Shown: positions 42,470 through 54,676 of the stretch, piece by piece
Numbering within the stretch: position 1 is the stretch's first letter
Layout of the letters: every line of letters begins with the position of its first letter
Origin: Nitrosomonadales bacterium
GTDB lineage: Bacteria; Pseudomonadota; Gammaproteobacteria; Burkholderiales; Gallionellaceae
Length of the DNA stretch: 64,000 nucleotides
Reading direction: 5' to 3'
Assembly (NCBI GenBank): GCA_016195965.1
Contig: JACPYR010000030.1
Location: 1 to 64,000, forward strand
Notes under the pieces: generated by a model
Told to the model about the DNA's origin: nothing
Database searches by the model: none
What the model saw: the letters and a program-made list of their open reading frames with translations, nothing else
Translations under genes and position numbers: made by a program

Positions 42470-43921
42470 GTGAAACATAAAGTTAAAAATTTGCACTTCG
42501 TGGGCATCGGTGGGTCCGGCATGAGCGGGATCGCCGAGGTTTTGCTCAACCTGGGCTTTCAGGTGAGCGGTTCAGATCTGGCGGAAAGTGTGGTTACCAA
42601 GAGGCTCAAAAAACTTGGAGCGACGATAGCGATAGGCCATTCCGAGCAGAACCTGACCAAGGCAGATGCGGTGGTGGTTTCGACAGCGGTAAAGGCGGAC
42701 AACCCGGAGGTGGTGGAGGCACGGGCACGCCGCATTCCGGTAGTGCCGCGCGCGATGATGCTGGCCGAGTTGATGCGTCTGCGCCAGGGCATTGCGGTAG
42801 CGGGGACGCACGGCAAGACCACGACTACTTCGCTTACGGCCAGCGTACTGGCGAAGGGCGGTTTCGATCCGACCTTTGTGATCGGTGGAAAACTCAACAG
42901 CAGCGGCAGCAATGCCAAGCTGGGCACCGGCGAGTTCATCGTGGTCGAGGCCGACGAGTCCGATGCTTCGTTCCTGTATTTGCAGCCGATATTGGCGGTG
43001 GTCACCAACATCGATGCCGATCATATGGAAACCTATGGTCACGATTTCGAAAAGCTCAAGCAGGCATTCGTGGATTTCGTCGAGCATTTGCCGTTCTATG
43101 GCAGGGCTATGCTGTGCGTGGACGACGCCACGGTGCGGGATATTCTGCCGCGCATCAGCAAGCCAGTGACGACATACGGCATCAGCGAAGAGGCGCAGAT
43201 ACGTGCTGTCAATGTGCGTCATCAGGGCGGGCAGATGCGCTTCACGGCACAGTGTCGCCAGAACGGAGCGCCCAAGGATATAGACATCACGCTGAATCTG
43301 GCGGGCATGCATAACGTGTTGAATGCGCTCGCGGCGATTGCGATCGCATTGGAAGTGGGCGTGGCAGATGACGCGATCATCGCGGCACTGGGGGAATTTC
43401 AGGGTGTCGGCAGACGCTTCCAGCGATACGGTGAAATTCCCTTGCCCGATGGCGGCAGCTTCACGCTGATCGACGATTACGGGCATCACCCGGTAGAAAT
43501 GCAGGCGACGCTGGCTGCGGTACGCGGAGCGTTTCCCGGCAAGCGTCTGGTGCTGGCATTCCAGCCGCATCGTTACACGCGGACGCGCGATTTGTTCGAG
43601 GACTTCGTGCGAGTGCTGTGCAGCGTGGATGCGCTGGTGCTGGCCGAAGTCTATGCGGCGGGAGAACCCGCAATCGTGGCGGCGGACGGGCGTGCGTTGA
43701 TGCATGCCTTGCGTGTGGCGGGGCAAAGCGAGGCGGTGTTTGTCGAAGATATCCAGCAGATGCCCAGAGCGATCATGCAGATGGCTAGGGATGGGGATGT
43801 GGTCATCACGATGGGTGCGGGTTCGATAGGCAGTACGCCGAATAAATTGCTGGGAAAAAATGATGGTGATGTGACCGGCAAAATGCCTGCGATGCAGCCA
43901 CAACGTTTGGGTGAGCCATGA
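42470..43921 (+). CDS. murC: MurC ligase
   Basis: [44 protein letters not shown]. Confidence 0.96.
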   Translation: MKHKVKNLHFVGIGGSGMSGIAEVLLNLGFQVSGSDLAESVVTKRLKKLGATIAIGHSEQNLTKADAVVVSTAVKADNPEVVEARARRIPVVPRAMMLAELMRLRQGIAVAGTHGKTTTTSLTASVLAKGGFDPTFVIGGKLNSSGSNAKLGTGEFIVVEADESDASFLYLQPILAVVTNIDADHMETYGHDFEKLKQAFVDFVEHLPFYGRAMLCVDDATVRDILPRISKPVTTYGISEEAQIRAVNVRHQGGQMRFTAQCRQNGAPKDIDITLNLAGMHNVLNALAAIAIALEVGVADDAIIAALGEFQGVGRRFQRYGEIPLPDGGSFTLIDDYGHHPVEMQATLAAVRGAFPGKRLVLAFQPHRYTRTRDLFEDFVRVLCSVDALVLAEVYAAGEPAIVAADGRALMHALRVAGQSEAVFVEDIQQMPRAIMQMARDGDVVITMGAGSIGSTPNKLLGKNDGDVTGKMPAMQPQRLGEP

Positions 43922-44907
43922 ACATGACAGAGCCGCAACATTTCACCGGTGAGGCATTGCGGGGCAAGTTGAGCCGCGATGTGGAGATGCGCAAGCACAC
44001 CAGTTGGCGTGCCGGCGGTTTGGCTGCCCGCATGTACCAACCCGCCGATCTGGAGGACTTGCTGGTGTTCCTGCGCGCCCTGCCGGTTGACGAGCCGCTG
44101 TATGCGGTTGGGCTGGGCAGCAACCTGCTGGTGCGCGATGGCGGGTTGCGCGGCACGGTGCTGATGCTGCATGGGACATTGAGCGCGTTGCACTTGGAAA
44201 TGGATGGCAGCGTCTATGCGGAAACCGGGGTGCCGGGAGCGAAGCTGGCGCGTTTTGCCGCGTTGCACAATTTGCGTGGAGCGGAATTTTTTGCCGGGAT
44301 TCCCGGCACGCTGGGTGGGATGCTGGCGATGAATGCCGGATGCTACGGCTGCGAGACCTGGGAGCGGGTGGTGCGCGTGCAAAGCGTGACCCGGCAGGGT
44401 GAAGTGCATGTGCGTACGCCAGCGGACTACGAGATCGGATACCGGAGTGTGAAGAGGATAGGGGAGCAGGGAGCGGGGAGCGAGGAGTGCGGAGCGCAAT
44501 CCGGTCGTGTTCTATCCTCAATCCCCGATCCACGCTCACCGGAAGAATTTTTTGTCTCCGCGACGATGAAGTTCGAGGCAGGCGACGGCGATGCCGCGAG
44601 ACTAGCGATTAAGGAGTTGCTGGGCAAGCGCATCGCCAGCCAGCCGCTGAATCTGCCGAATGCCGGCTCGGTGTTCCGCAATCCGCCGGGCGACCATGCG
44701 GCACGTTTGATCGAGCAATGCGGCTTGAAAGGGAAGCAGATCGGGGGGGCGCAGGTGTCGGAGAAACATGCCAACTTTATTGTGAACACCGGCGGTGCGA
44801 CCGCTGCAGATATCGAGAATTTGATCGGTGAAGTGCAAGCCACGGTCGCCGCGCAGACTGGGGTGCAACTACATCCCGAAGTAAAAATTATTGGTGAAGC
44901 GAAATGA
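43918..44907 (+). CDS. murB: UDP-N-acetylenolpyruvoylglucosamine reductase MurB (with internal insertion)
   Basis: [52 protein letters not shown]. Confidence 0.94.
   Translation: MNMTEPQHFTGEALRGKLSRDVEMRKHTSWRAGGLAARMYQPADLEDLLVFLRALPVDEPLYAVGLGSNLLVRDGGLRGTVLMLHGTLSALHLEMDGSVYAETGVPGAKLARFAALHNLRGAEFFAGIPGTLGGMLAMNAGCYGCETWERVVRVQSVTRQGEVHVRTPADYEIGYRSVKRIGEQGAGSEECGAQSGRVLSSIPDPRSPEEFFVSATMKFEAGDGDAARLAIKELLGKRIASQPLNLPNAGSVFRNPPGDHAARLIEQCGLKGKQIGGAQVSEKHANFIVNTGGATAADIENLIGEVQATVAAQTGVQLHPEVKIIGEAK
44454..44545 (+). repeat. Repeat-like sequence inserted in frame within murB
   Basis: Purine-rich GGGGAGCAGGGAGCGGGGAGCGAGGAG tract then TCCTCAATCCCCGATCC; GAGGATAG/CTATCCTC inverted ends. 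Confidence 0.6.
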
Positions 44908-45845
44908 ACATGACTCAATCCTCGACCCTCGATCCCAGATCCTTCGGAAGGGTTGCGGTGTTGTTCGGAGGGAAGTCCGCCGAGCGCGAGGTGTCGTTGA
45001 AAAGCGGTGCGGCAGTGCTGGCGGCGTTGCTGCGCAGCGGCGTGGATGCGCATGCATTCGATCCTGCTACGCAGAATTTGCAGGCATTGGCCGACGATGG
45101 TTTTGACCGGGTCTTCATCGCGCTGCATGGACGCTTCGGTGAGGATGGCACGGTACAGGGCGCACTGGAGTTGCTGGGCATCCCTTATACCGGCAGCGGG
45201 GTGATGGCTTCCGCGCTGGGTATGGACAAGTGGCGCACCAAACTGGTGTGGCAAGCGGCCGGATTGCCTATTCCGGAATATGAATTGCTGACGGCAGAAA
45301 CCGATAGTCAGGCATTGGTCCAAAAACTGGGTTTGCCATTGTTCGTCAAGCCGGCCAATGAAGGCTCCAGCGTCGGGATCAGCAAAGTGAAAGCGGTCGG
45401 CGAATTGTCTGCTGCATATCGCGACGCTGCCCGGTACGACAAGCTGGTGCTCGCGGAAAGTTTCATAGGTGGAGGCGAATATACCGTTGCGATTCTGGGC
45501 GATCGGGCATTGCCGGTGATCAAGATTGAGCCAGCCAATGAATTCTACGACTACGAGGCGAAATATTTGCGCAATGACACACGCTATTTGTGCCCGAGCG
45601 ATTTGAGCGAACCGCAAGAAGCCGAGATGCAGAATCTGGCTAAACAGGCATTTGCGTTGATAGGAGGGCAAGGCTGGGGGCGAGTGGATTTTCTGAGGGA
45701 TAAGTCGGGGAAGCCCTATCTGCTCGAAGTGAACACCTCGCCGGGAATGACCGATCACAGCCTGGTCCCGATGGCGGCACGTCAGGCAGGGATGAGCTTC
45801 GAGCAACTGGTGTTGAGCGTATTGGAGCTGGCGCATGTGGGATAA
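44904..45845 (+). CDS. ddlB: D-alanine--D-alanine ligase
   Basis: [50 protein letters not shown]. Confidence 0.96.
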   Translation: MNMTQSSTLDPRSFGRVAVLFGGKSAEREVSLKSGAAVLAALLRSGVDAHAFDPATQNLQALADDGFDRVFIALHGRFGEDGTVQGALELLGIPYTGSGVMASALGMDKWRTKLVWQAAGLPIPEYELLTAETDSQALVQKLGLPLFVKPANEGSSVGISKVKAVGELSAAYRDAARYDKLVLAESFIGGGEYTVAILGDRALPVIKIEPANEFYDYEAKYLRNDTRYLCPSDLSEPQEAEMQNLAKQAFALIGGQGWGRVDFLRDKSGKPYLLEVNTSPGMTDHSLVPMAARQAGMSFEQLVLSVLELAHVG

Positions 45846-46572
45846 CGCGATACTGTTGCGCAATCTTGCCAACGCGCTGCTGGTATTCAGCATGTGCGCG
45901 GTGTTGTATGGCATGGCATATTACGTGACGCATTTGCCGGGCTTGTTTCCGCTGCACAGCGTGCGTTTGAGTGCGGCACCGCAACGGGTTGATGCGAAAA
46001 AAGTGCTGCAGGTGGCTCGCAAAGAAATTCAGGGAAATTTTTTTACGGTGGATATCGAACGCTTGAGAGGGGCATTGGAAACGCTGCCGTGGGTGCGCAA
46101 TGTCAGTATTCGCCGTGAATTTCCAGATGGATTGGGTGTGCAGCTGGAGGAGCATCAGGCGTTGGCGCGCTGGAATGATACGGCGCTGGTGAACAGGCAG
46201 GGAGAAGTTTTTTATGCGACGAGCGAGCAAATGCTGCCGGGCTTTATCGGGCAGGATGGCGGATCGGCTGAAGTTGCCCGGCAGTACGAGCAATTCAGCC
46301 AGCAACTGGCCGCGCTGAATTTGCAGGTGGCCCGGATCGCATTGTCGCCGCGCCATGCCTGGCAATTGCTTTTAAGCAACGGCATGGTGCTGGAGTTGGG
46401 GCGTGAAGATGTGCAGCAGCGTTTGGCGAGATTCGTGGAGGTATACCCATATAGTCTCGCGATACAGAAAACGGCGAGTGGGCGGCAGAAGGCGGAAGGC
46501 GCGGTGGCTTATGTGGATTTGCGCTACCGCAACGGATTTTCAGTCAGGCGGAATGCAAATGAAAGAGGATAA
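45835..46572 (+). CDS. ftsQ: Cell division protein FtsQ
   Basis: POTRA-like [33 protein letters not shown]. Confidence 0.92.
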   Translation: MWDNAILLRNLANALLVFSMCAVLYGMAYYVTHLPGLFPLHSVRLSAAPQRVDAKKVLQVARKEIQGNFFTVDIERLRGALETLPWVRNVSIRREFPDGLGVQLEEHQALARWNDTALVNRQGEVFYATSEQMLPGFIGQDGGSAEVARQYEQFSQQLAALNLQVARIALSPRHAWQLLLSNGMVLELGREDVQQRLARFVEVYPYSLAIQKTASGRQKAEGAVAYVDLRYRNGFSVRRNANERG

Positions 46573-46656
46573 ATCGGAGCGTGGGGTGGATGATCAAGCG
46601 CGGATTTTCAGGTTGCGGATTTCGCCATCCATCCTCTGGTGTAAGGAGAACGGGTA

Positions 46657-47892
46657 ATGAGTAGAAACAAGGAAATAAAAAATTTGATAGTCGGGCTGGA
46701 TATCGGCACTTCAAAGATCGTGGTCATTGTCGGCGAGGTGAAGCAGGACGGCTCGCTGGAAGTGATAGGCATGGGCATGCACCAGTCATCGGGGATGAAG
46801 AAGGGCATGGTGGTCAACATCGAGGCGACCGTGGGCGCGATTCAGCGCGCGCTGGAAGAGGCCGAGTTGATGGCGGACTGCAAAATCACCGAGGTATATA
46901 CCGGCATAGCGGGCAGCCATATCCGCAGCATCAATTCGCGCGGCATGGTGAAGATCAAAGAAAAAGAAGTTGCTGCCGCGGACATCGAGCGTGTGATTGA
47001 GACAGCCAGCTCGATCAGTTTGCCGGGGGATCAGCAGATTCTGCATATCCTTGAGCAGGAATTCAGCATCGACGGGCAGGATGGCATCAAGAAGCCGATG
47101 GGCATGAGCGGTATGCGCCTGGATGTCGAGGTACACATCATCAGTGGCGCGGTGTCTGCTGTGCAGAACATCATGAAGTGCATCCACCGCTGCGGCCTGG
47201 AGGTGAACGAGTTGATCCTGCAACCGCTGGCATCCAGCAAGGCGGTGCTGGCCGACGACGAGAAAGAGCTGGGGGTGTGTCTCGTCGATATCGGCGGGGG
47301 CACCACCGATATCGCGGTATTCACCGGCGGGGCGATACGCCACACCGCAGTGATCCCGATTGCCGGCGATCAGATCACCAATGACATCGCGATGGCGCTG
47401 CGCACGCCGACACAGGATGCCGAGGACATCAAGATCAAGCACGGCTGCGCGTTGCGCCAATTGGCCGACGGGGGCGTGATTGAGGTGCCCGGCGTGGGGG
47501 ATCGCGGGCCGCGCACGTTGAGCAGCCAAACCCTGGCGGAGGTGATCGAGCCGCACGTCGAGGAATTGTATTCGCTGGTGCAGCAGGAGTTGCGCCGCAG
47601 CGGTTTCGAGGAGTTGTTGTCGTCGGGAATCGTGATTACCGGGGGAAGCAGCGCCATGCAGGGCATGGTCGAGCTGGGCGAGGAGATATTCCATCTGCCG
47701 GTGCGCCTGGGCATACCGAAATATATCGGCGGGCTGTCAGATGTCGTGAAAACACCGCGTCTGGCTACGGGGGTGGGGCTGTTGCTGTACGGCATGGAGC
47801 ACCATCAAAGCAATGTGGATAGGCGTATGGAATCGAGTTCGCTGGGCGACGTATTTGCAAGAATGAAAATCTGGTTTCAGGGAAATTTTTAG
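46657..47892 (+). CDS. ftsA: Cell division protein FtsA
   Basis: VGLDIGTSKIVVIVGEV, VDIGGGTTDIAVFTGG. Confidence 0.96.
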   Translation: MSRNKEIKNLIVGLDIGTSKIVVIVGEVKQDGSLEVIGMGMHQSSGMKKGMVVNIEATVGAIQRALEEAELMADCKITEVYTGIAGSHIRSINSRGMVKIKEKEVAAADIERVIETASSISLPGDQQILHILEQEFSIDGQDGIKKPMGMSGMRLDVEVHIISGAVSAVQNIMKCIHRCGLEVNELILQPLASSKAVLADDEKELGVCLVDIGGGTTDIAVFTGGAIRHTAVIPIAGDQITNDIAMALRTPTQDAEDIKIKHGCALRQLADGGVIEVPGVGDRGPRTLSSQTLAEVIEPHVEELYSLVQQELRRSGFEELLSSGIVITGGSSAMQGMVELGEEIFHLPVRLGIPKYIGGLSDVVKTPRLATGVGLLLYGMEHHQSNVDRRMESSSLGDVFARMKIWFQGNF

Positions 47893-47955
47893 AGGTTAGT
47901 TGTTCCGGTATTACTTGGGGTGGATTTTCGCAATTATTATTTTAAGGAGAGCACG

Positions 47956-49122
47956 ATGTTTGAAATCATGGAAGCACAAACTCAGGACGCAGTGATCAAG
48001 GTGGTTGGTGTGGGCGGTTGCGGCGGCAATGCGGTAGATCATATGATAGACCAGGGCGTGCAGGGGGTAGAGTTCATCGTGATCAATACCGATGCGCAGG
48101 CTCTCAAGCGCAGCAAGGCGCCGACCCAGTTGCAGATCGGTGTGAATATCACCAAGGGTCTGGGTGCGGGGGCCAAGCCTTCGGTCGGGCAGGCGGCAGC
48201 GGAAGAAGACCGAGATAAAATCAGGGAGATACTGGCCGGAGCGCACATGGTATTCATCACTGCGGGCATGGGCGGAGGAACCGGAACCGGTGCCGCGCCT
48301 ATCGTCGCGCAAATCGCCAAGGAGATGGATATCCTGACGGTAGCGGTGGTCACTAAACCATTTTCCTATGAAGGTAACAGGATGCGCTATGCCAAGGCCG
48401 GTATCGAGTCGCTAACAGAATACGTCGATTCGTTGATCATAGTGCCCAACTCCAAGCTGATGGAGGTGCTGGGCAATGATGTTACCGTGCCGGAAGCCTT
48501 CAAAGCGGCCAATGGCGTGTTACAGGGTGCGGTGGCCGGTATTGCCGAAGTGATCAACGTGCCAGGTTTGATCAATGTGGATTTCGCCGACGTGCGCACC
48601 GTGATGTCGGAAAACGGCATGGCGATGATGGGTTCAGCGGTTGCTTCTGGGCAGGACAGAGCAAGGGTCGCCGCGGAGCGCGCCATTGCCAGCCCGTTGC
48701 TGGAAGACGTGGATATGTCTGGTGCGCGCGGTGTGCTGGTGAATATCACCTCGTCGAATCAGCTGAAGCTGAAAGAAATTGACGATGTGATGGAATGTGT
48801 CCAGTTTGCCGCAGAAGAGGCGACCGTGATCGTCGGCTCGGTGTTCGATGAGGCGATGGGAGATGGAATGCGCGTGACCGTTGTCGCTACCGGTCTTGGT
48901 GCGCCTTTGGCGCGCAAGCAACCCAAGCCGGAAATCGTCTATCAGAATCAGGATTATCAGCGCACCGGCACACATGACGAACCGGTGTCCAGCGTGAATT
49001 ACGGAGAGCTGGAAACGCCTACTATCATGAGGAGCGGACGTAGGGCGGCGGTAGATGCGATGGAGAAATCCGGCGTGGATACCTATGATATCCCTTCTTT
49101 CTTGCGCAAACAGGCAGATTAA
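47956..49122 (+). CDS. ftsZ: Cell division protein FtsZ
   Basis: GGCGGNAVDHMI, GMGGGTGTGAAPIVA, C-terminal YDIPSFLRKQAD. Confidence 0.97.
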   Translation: MFEIMEAQTQDAVIKVVGVGGCGGNAVDHMIDQGVQGVEFIVINTDAQALKRSKAPTQLQIGVNITKGLGAGAKPSVGQAAAEEDRDKIREILAGAHMVFITAGMGGGTGTGAAPIVAQIAKEMDILTVAVVTKPFSYEGNRMRYAKAGIESLTEYVDSLIIVPNSKLMEVLGNDVTVPEAFKAANGVLQGAVAGIAEVINVPGLINVDFADVRTVMSENGMAMMGSAVASGQDRARVAAERAIASPLLEDVDMSGARGVLVNITSSNQLKLKEIDDVMECVQFAAEEATVIVGSVFDEAMGDGMRVTVVATGLGAPLARKQPKPEIVYQNQDYQRTGTHDEPVSSVNYGELETPTIMRSGRRAAVDAMEKSGVDTYDIPSFLRKQAD

Positions 49123-49194
49123 AAGATGGTGTGCGGCGTAGTCGTTTATTTTCGATCCTTAATCCTTTAGTGGGGCTGTGGTAATATAAACATT

Positions 49195-50130
49195 ATGGTT
49201 TCGGTTATTAAGGCAGCAATGGTCAAGCAACGAACCTTAAAGAATTCCGTCAGCGTGACGGGAGTCGGCTTGCACAGTGGCGAGAAAGTCATGCTGGGTT
49301 TGCGTCCGGCGCCGGTTAATACCGGTATCGTGTTTCGCCGTGTGGATGTCAAACCGGTCGAGGAGATCCGCGCGCGAGCCGATCTGGTGCACGACACGCG
49401 TCTGTCAACTTGCATGGAACAGCGCGGGGTGCGCATTGCCACCGTTGAGCATCTGATGTCTGCATTGGCCGGGTTGGGCGTGGATAATGCTTATGTGGAC
49501 CTGGACAGTGCAGAAGTGCCGATCATGGATGGAAGTGCCGGTACGTTCGTTTTTCTGCTGCAATCCGCGGGTATTGTCGAGCAATCTGCCGCCAAGAAAT
49601 TCATCCGCATCAAAAAAACCATAGAGGTAAAGCAAGGTGACAAATGGGTGCGCTTCGAACCGCATTCGGGTTACAAATTAACCTTTACGATCAATTTCGC
49701 CCATCCGGTATTTGCCAATACCAGGCAGCACGTCACGATAGATCTGGGCGAGGAATCTTACGTGCGCGACATCAGTCGGGCGCGTACTTTCGGTTTCATG
49801 CAGGATGTCGAATATATGCGCTCGCAAGGCTTGGCGCTGGGCGGCAGCCTGGACAACGCGATCGTGATGGACGATTACCGCGTGCTGAACGCGGACGGCT
49901 TGCGCTTTGAGGACGAGTTCGTCAAGCACAAGGTGCTGGATGCGATCGGCGATCTGTACTTGCTCGGGCACCCGCTGATAGGTGCGTTCTCCGGTTACAA
50001 ATCCGGTCATGCCTTGAATAACGCCCTGTTGCGCGAATTGCTGGCTGATGAGCAGGCTTGGGAGTTCGTCACATTCGATAGCGTGGAAGACGCCCCCTCG
50101 TTTTTGCGGCTGCAGCTGCAGTCTATTTAA
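49195..50130 (+). CDS. lpxC: UDP-3-O-acyl-GlcNAc deacetylase LpxC
   Basis: [52 protein letters not shown]. Start may be ATG 49219. Confidence 0.96.
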   Translation: MVSVIKAAMVKQRTLKNSVSVTGVGLHSGEKVMLGLRPAPVNTGIVFRRVDVKPVEEIRARADLVHDTRLSTCMEQRGVRIATVEHLMSALAGLGVDNAYVDLDSAEVPIMDGSAGTFVFLLQSAGIVEQSAAKKFIRIKKTIEVKQGDKWVRFEPHSGYKLTFTINFAHPVFANTRQHVTIDLGEESYVRDISRARTFGFMQDVEYMRSQGLALGGSLDNAIVMDDYRVLNADGLRFEDEFVKHKVLDAIGDLYLLGHPLIGAFSGYKSGHALNNALLRELLADEQAWEFVTFDSVEDAPSFLRLQLQSI

Positions 50131-50219
50131 GCTTTCCGCGCATTCCTGCGGCAACTTCGCCATCCCGCGTGCGGGGCACAGGGAACTCATTCGGCAGCAA
50201 ATTTATACGTGGAAACACT

Positions 50220-50420
50220 ATGTTGATCCTGCGTTTATTGATCGTGCTGGTGGCCTTGTTGCTGGTATTAAGCGGCGGGATGTATGTCTTTACCCGCAAT
50301 CCCCGCTATATGCAGTTTGCCTGGCAAACGTTGCGCTTCACTGTGCTGTTCCTGCTGGTGTTTGCCTTGTTGTTTTTGTTGGAGCGCTACGTGCTGGTCG
50401 GCTGGCTGGCGATCCTGTAA
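50220..50420 (+). CDS. Small two-TM membrane protein
   Basis: MLILRLLIVLVALLLVLSGGMYVFTRNPRYMQFAWQTLRFTVLFLLVFALLFLLERYVLVGWLAIL. Confidence 0.65.
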   Translation: MLILRLLIVLVALLLVLSGGMYVFTRNPRYMQFAWQTLRFTVLFLLVFALLFLLERYVLVGWLAIL

Positions 50421-50450
50421 AGGGGCGCTGGGCATCCTGAGCGGAGCTGG

Positions 50451-50882
50451 CTAGTTTTTTGAGCGGGCCATTTTTTCCAGCGCCAGCTTGAGCGGCGAGT
50501 TGTCGCTCAGGCTGTAGCTGAGTTCATGCAGTGCGTTTTGTGCTGTTTTGCTCAATTTATGAGGGGTTGGTTTGGGCTGAAGACGGTCGAAGGAAACTTG
50601 CACCTTGACGCGGATTCCGCTAACCTCGCAGCCGATGCCCTGCATCCGGACAGCCAATTCGGGTGCAAGTTGCCGGAATTTGGCGGCAACGGTGGCATTG
50701 GCAACGGCGATACTGAGCGTGCCCAGGTGCAGTCCCAATACTTGAATCTGGCTGGATTGCACAAGATGAGCGGGGGCGATACGGATAAATTGTTGTTGCA
50801 AAGCCGATAAAGCCTGGGCTTTTACCAGCAATGGGCGAAGTTCCTGGTCGTTGCGCAGCAATGTTTTTAGATGTTGTGCCAC
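50451..50882 (-). CDS. DUF721-like protein
   Basis: Position between lpxC and secA; LARSAQALSALQQQF, LHLGTLSIAVANATVAAKFRQLAPEL. Confidence 0.7.
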   Translation of the reverse strand: MAQHLKTLLRNDQELRPLLVKAQALSALQQQFIRIAPAHLVQSSQIQVLGLHLGTLSIAVANATVAAKFRQLAPELAVRMQGIGCEVSGIRVKVQVSFDRLQPKPTPHKLSKTAQNALHELSYSLSDNSPLKLALEKMARSKN

Positions 50883-50916
50883 AAAGAGTTTAGATTACTT
50901 ATAAGAAGGGGGAAGC

Positions 50917-51837
50917 ATGAATATTATTCTAGTTTCCAATCGTTTGGCAAAAACTCGCAGCTTTACGCTGAGCGGATTGCAAATCGTTCTTTTGCTGATG
51001 ATGTTGTCCGGTTTGATGCTGGGTGCGGCATTAGCCATGCAGTATGCACTGGTGCGCTTCGCCCCGGAAGGGTTGAGCGACGAAATCCGCACCCTGCTGT
51101 CCGAGGTGCAGAACGACGAGCAGCAGAAACAGAAATTTTATCTGCATAGCAGCCTGGATGCGATGGCGGTCAGGGTCGGGCAGATGCAGGCGCAGGTGCA
51201 GCGGCTGGATGCGTTGGGTGTGCGCCTGGCCAAGTTGACCGGCATGAAACCGGAGGAGTTCCAGTTTTCCCAACCTCCTGCACAGGGCGGGCCGCTGGTG
51301 ACTTATCCAGCTCAGAAAATGTCGGGGAATGATCTGGATCAGCAGCTGGAGCGATTGAGCCACGTGCTCAGCGACCGCAGCGATAAATTGCTGGCGCTGG
51401 AAACCATGTTGTTGCAGAACCAATTGAGCCGCAAGTTGCTGCCTTCCATTCCGCCGGTCCATCTGGGTTTTTATTCCTCGAATTTTGGCTGGCGTATCGA
51501 TCCGTTCACCGGCGCTAATGCGATGCATGAAGGGGTGGATTTCGTCGCGGACGTCGGAACGCCGATCTATGCGTCGGCCGGCGGTGTAGTCGCCTATGCG
51601 AGTTACCATCCGCAGTATGGTAATATGGTAGAGATTGATCATGGTAATGATATCGTCACACGCTATGGACATACTTCAAAAATGCTGGTGCAAGTGGGGC
51701 AGGTGGTCAGGCGTGGCGAAAAGATTGCCGAGGTGGGAAATACCGGACGCTCTACCGGGAACCACTTGCATTTTGAAGTCCGTTATAAAGGTATCGCTCA
51801 GAACCCCGTGCGCTTTTTAGAAAAAGCCGCCAGTTAA
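50917..51837 (+). CDS. M23-family peptidase
   Basis: [41 protein letters not shown]. Confidence 0.92.
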   Translation: MNIILVSNRLAKTRSFTLSGLQIVLLLMMLSGLMLGAALAMQYALVRFAPEGLSDEIRTLLSEVQNDEQQKQKFYLHSSLDAMAVRVGQMQAQVQRLDALGVRLAKLTGMKPEEFQFSQPPAQGGPLVTYPAQKMSGNDLDQQLERLSHVLSDRSDKLLALETMLLQNQLSRKLLPSIPPVHLGFYSSNFGWRIDPFTGANAMHEGVDFVADVGTPIYASAGGVVAYASYHPQYGNMVEIDHGNDIVTRYGHTSKMLVQVGQVVRRGEKIAEVGNTGRSTGNHLHFEVRYKGIAQNPVRFLEKAAS

Positions 51838-51855
51838 CAGTTTGAATATTGGTGA

Positions 51856-51885
51856 GGGTGAGGTGGTGGCCGCCTCACCCTTTGT
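51856..51885 (+). terminator. Stem-loop/terminator between the M23 peptidase gene and secA
   Basis: GGGTGAGG ... CCTCACCC followed by TTTGTTATTT. Confidence 0.7.
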
Positions 51886-51925
51886 TATTTGCAGTCAAAA
51901 ATTTTATTTTGTAGTTTGGAAAACC

Positions 51926-54658
51926 ATGATTTCCAGTGTTCTGAAAAGTATCTTCGGTAGCCGTAACGATCGTTTGCTCAAACAATATCGCGCTACCGCC
52001 CAAATCATCAATAAGCTGGAAGCCGATACCGCAAAATTAAGCGATGAAGCTTTGCGCCAGAAAACGGACAGCTTCAGGCAGCGTTTTGCGCAGGGAGAAT
52101 CGCTGGATGCGTTGCTGCCGGAGGCGTTTGCCGTGGTGCGTGAAGCAGGCAGCCGGGTGCTGGGGATGCGGCATTACGATGAGCAACTGATAGGCGGGAT
52201 GGTGCTGCACTATGGCAAGATTGCCGAGATGCGCACCGGCGAAGGCAAAACCCTGATGGCCACGCTGCCGGTCTATTTGAATGCGATTTCCGGCAAGGGT
52301 GTGCATGTGGTGACCGTGAACGACTATCTGGCAGCCCGCGATGCGGAGTGGATGGGGCGTTTGTATCGTTTTTTGGGCTTGTCGGTGGGCGTGATCCTGT
52401 CGCAGATGCCGTCGGGTGACAAGCAGCAAGCCTATGCTGCCGATGTAACTTACGGCACCAATAACGAATTTGGTTTCGATTACTTGCGAGACAACATGGC
52501 GACGCAAGTCGGCGAGCGTTTTCAGCGCTCGCTGAACTACGCTATCGTGGACGAGGTGGATTCGATCCTGATCGACGAGGCGCGCACTCCGCTGATCATT
52601 TCCGGTCAGGCCGAAGACAACGTGGACGTGTATGTGCGCATTGATAAGCTGGTGCCGCAACTGGTGCGCAAGGCCGGGGAGCCCGAGGACGAAGGTCCCG
52701 GGGACTTCAGTGTGGACGAGAAAAACAACCAGATACTGCTGACCGAGTCCGGTCACGAGCATGCCGAAAATATTCTGACTCAGGCGGGGCTGCTGCCGGA
52801 GGGCGGCAGTTTGTACGACCCCGCCAACATCACCTTGATACACCATTTGTATGCGGCGTTGCGCGCGCACCATCTGTTCCATCGCGATCAGCATTACGTC
52901 GTGCAGAATGGCGAGGTCGTGATTGTGGATGAGTTTACCGGGCGCCTGATGTCCGGGCGGCGCTGGTCGGATGGTTTGCATCAGGCAGTGGAGGCGAAGG
53001 AAGGAGTATCCATCCAGAAAGAGAACCAGACGCTGGCTTCGATTACCTTTCAGAATTACTTCCGTATGTATGGCAAGCTGGCCGGCATGACCGGCACGGC
53101 TGATACCGAGGCCTATGAGTTCCAGCAAATTTACAACCTGGAAACGGTGATCATCCCGCCGCATCGCCCGACTATCCGCAAGGATATGATGGACAAGGTG
53201 TACCTCACCGCCAAGGAGAAGCACCTGGCGGTGATCGCGGATATCAAGGATTGCTACGAGCGCGGACAGCCGGTGCTGGTAGGCACGACCTCAATCGAGA
53301 ATTCCGAGTTGCTGTCGAAATTGCTGGATCGCGATAAATTGTCGCATCAGGTGTTGAATGCCAAGCAGCATGCGCGTGAGGCGGAGATTATCGCGCAAGC
53401 GGGACGGCCCAAGATGGTAACCATCGCCACCAACATGGCGGGGCGCGGTACCGACATCGTGCTGGGCGGCAATGTCGAGAAACAAATCGAATTGATCCGC
53501 GCTGATGCCGGCCTGGATGACGCCGCCAAAGAGCAGCGCAGTGCCCGGTTAAAAGCCGAGTGGCAACAACTGCACCAGCAGGTATTGGATAGCGGCGGAT
53601 TGCATATCATCGGCACCGAGCGCCACGAGTCGCGCCGCGTGGATAACCAGTTGCGCGGTCGCGCCGGGCGCCAGGGCGATCCGGGTTCCAGCCGTTTCTT
53701 CCTGTCACTGGAAGATCCGTTGCTGCGCATTTTTGCCTCGGATCGGGTTACCGCGATCATGAATAAATTCAAATTGCCCGAAGGCGAGGCGATCGAGCAT
53801 AGCTGGGTGACGCGCGCGATCGAGAATGCGCAGCGCAAGGTGGAAGCGCGTAACTTCGACATGCGCAAGCAGATACTTGAATACGACGACGTCGCCAACG
53901 ATCAGCGCAAGGTGATCTACCAGCAGCGCAGCGAATTGCTGGAAAGTATGGATATCACAGAAACTATCCAGGCGATGCGCGAGGGCGTGCTGGAAAATAC
54001 CATCAGCCTGTATATACCCCCGCACTCCATGGAGGAGCAGTGGGATGTGCCCGCGCTGGAAAACGCCTTGGCTGCCGAGTTTCGCCTGGAATTGCCCCTG
54101 ATGAAGTGGCTGGAAGAGGATAAGCAGTTTAATGAGGCGGCGCTGCGCGTGCGCATCAGGGAAATGGCCCAGCAGCAATACCTGGCGAAGGTTGACGCAG
54201 TGGGTGCCGAAGCCATGCATCATTACGAGCGCGTGATGATGCTGCAAAGCCTGGATGTGCATTGGCGCGAGCATCTGGCGGCTTTGGATCATTTGCGTCA
54301 GGGTATCCACTTGCGCGGTTATGCGCAAAAGAACCCGAAGCAGGAATACAAGCGCGAGGCCTTCGAGTTGTTCGCCGCCATGCTGGATGCGATCAAGCTT
54401 GAGGTGACACAGATATTGATGACCGTGCAAGTGCGCAGCGAATCGGACGTCGAAGCGGTAGAAGCTGCGCCCGCCCCCGAAAATGTGCAGTATCACCATG
54501 CGGATTACGATGAGGCGCTGGCCCAGTCATCCGACGGCGAATCAACAGACGAAGAGCACAAGCCGTTTGTGCGCGACGGTCTTAAGGTGGGGCGCAATGA
54601 TCCTTGTCCGTGCGGATCCGGCAAGAAATTCAAACAGTGCCATGGCAGGTTGAGTTAA
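51926..54658 (+). CDS. secA: Preprotein translocase ATPase SecA
   Basis: [35 protein letters not shown]-terminal [16 protein letters not shown]. Confidence 0.97.
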   Translation: MISSVLKSIFGSRNDRLLKQYRATAQIINKLEADTAKLSDEALRQKTDSFRQRFAQGESLDALLPEAFAVVREAGSRVLGMRHYDEQLIGGMVLHYGKIAEMRTGEGKTLMATLPVYLNAISGKGVHVVTVNDYLAARDAEWMGRLYRFLGLSVGVILSQMPSGDKQQAYAADVTYGTNNEFGFDYLRDNMATQVGERFQRSLNYAIVDEVDSILIDEARTPLIISGQAEDNVDVYVRIDKLVPQLVRKAGEPEDEGPGDFSVDEKNNQILLTESGHEHAENILTQAGLLPEGGSLYDPANITLIHHLYAALRAHHLFHRDQHYVVQNGEVVIVDEFTGRLMSGRRWSDGLHQAVEAKEGVSIQKENQTLASITFQNYFRMYGKLAGMTGTADTEAYEFQQIYNLETVIIPPHRPTIRKDMMDKVYLTAKEKHLAVIADIKDCYERGQPVLVGTTSIENSELLSKLLDRDKLSHQVLNAKQHAREAEIIAQAGRPKMVTIATNMAGRGTDIVLGGNVEKQIELIRADAGLDDAAKEQRSARLKAEWQQLHQQVLDSGGLHIIGTERHESRRVDNQLRGRAGRQGDPGSSRFFLSLEDPLLRIFASDRVTAIMNKFKLPEGEAIEHSWVTRAIENAQRKVEARNFDMRKQILEYDDVANDQRKVIYQQRSELLESMDITETIQAMREGVLENTISLYIPPHSMEEQWDVPALENALAAEFRLELPLMKWLEEDKQFNEAALRVRIREMAQQQYLAKVDAVGAEAMHHYERVMMLQSLDVHWREHLAALDHLRQGIHLRGYAQKNPKQEYKREAFELFAAMLDAIKLEVTQILMTVQVRSESDVEAVEAAPAPENVQYHHADYDEALAQSSDGESTDEEHKPFVRDGLKVGRNDPCPCGSGKKFKQCHGRLS

Positions 54659-54676
54659 CGCGTGAAGGAGAATGAA

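Noticed and set aside
44427-45914. 495-aa minus-strand ORF spanning murB/ddlB, with similar long antisense ORFs at 37392-38369, 42572-43903, 52037-53224
   Set aside because: All lie antisense to confidently identified conserved genes and carry no motifs.
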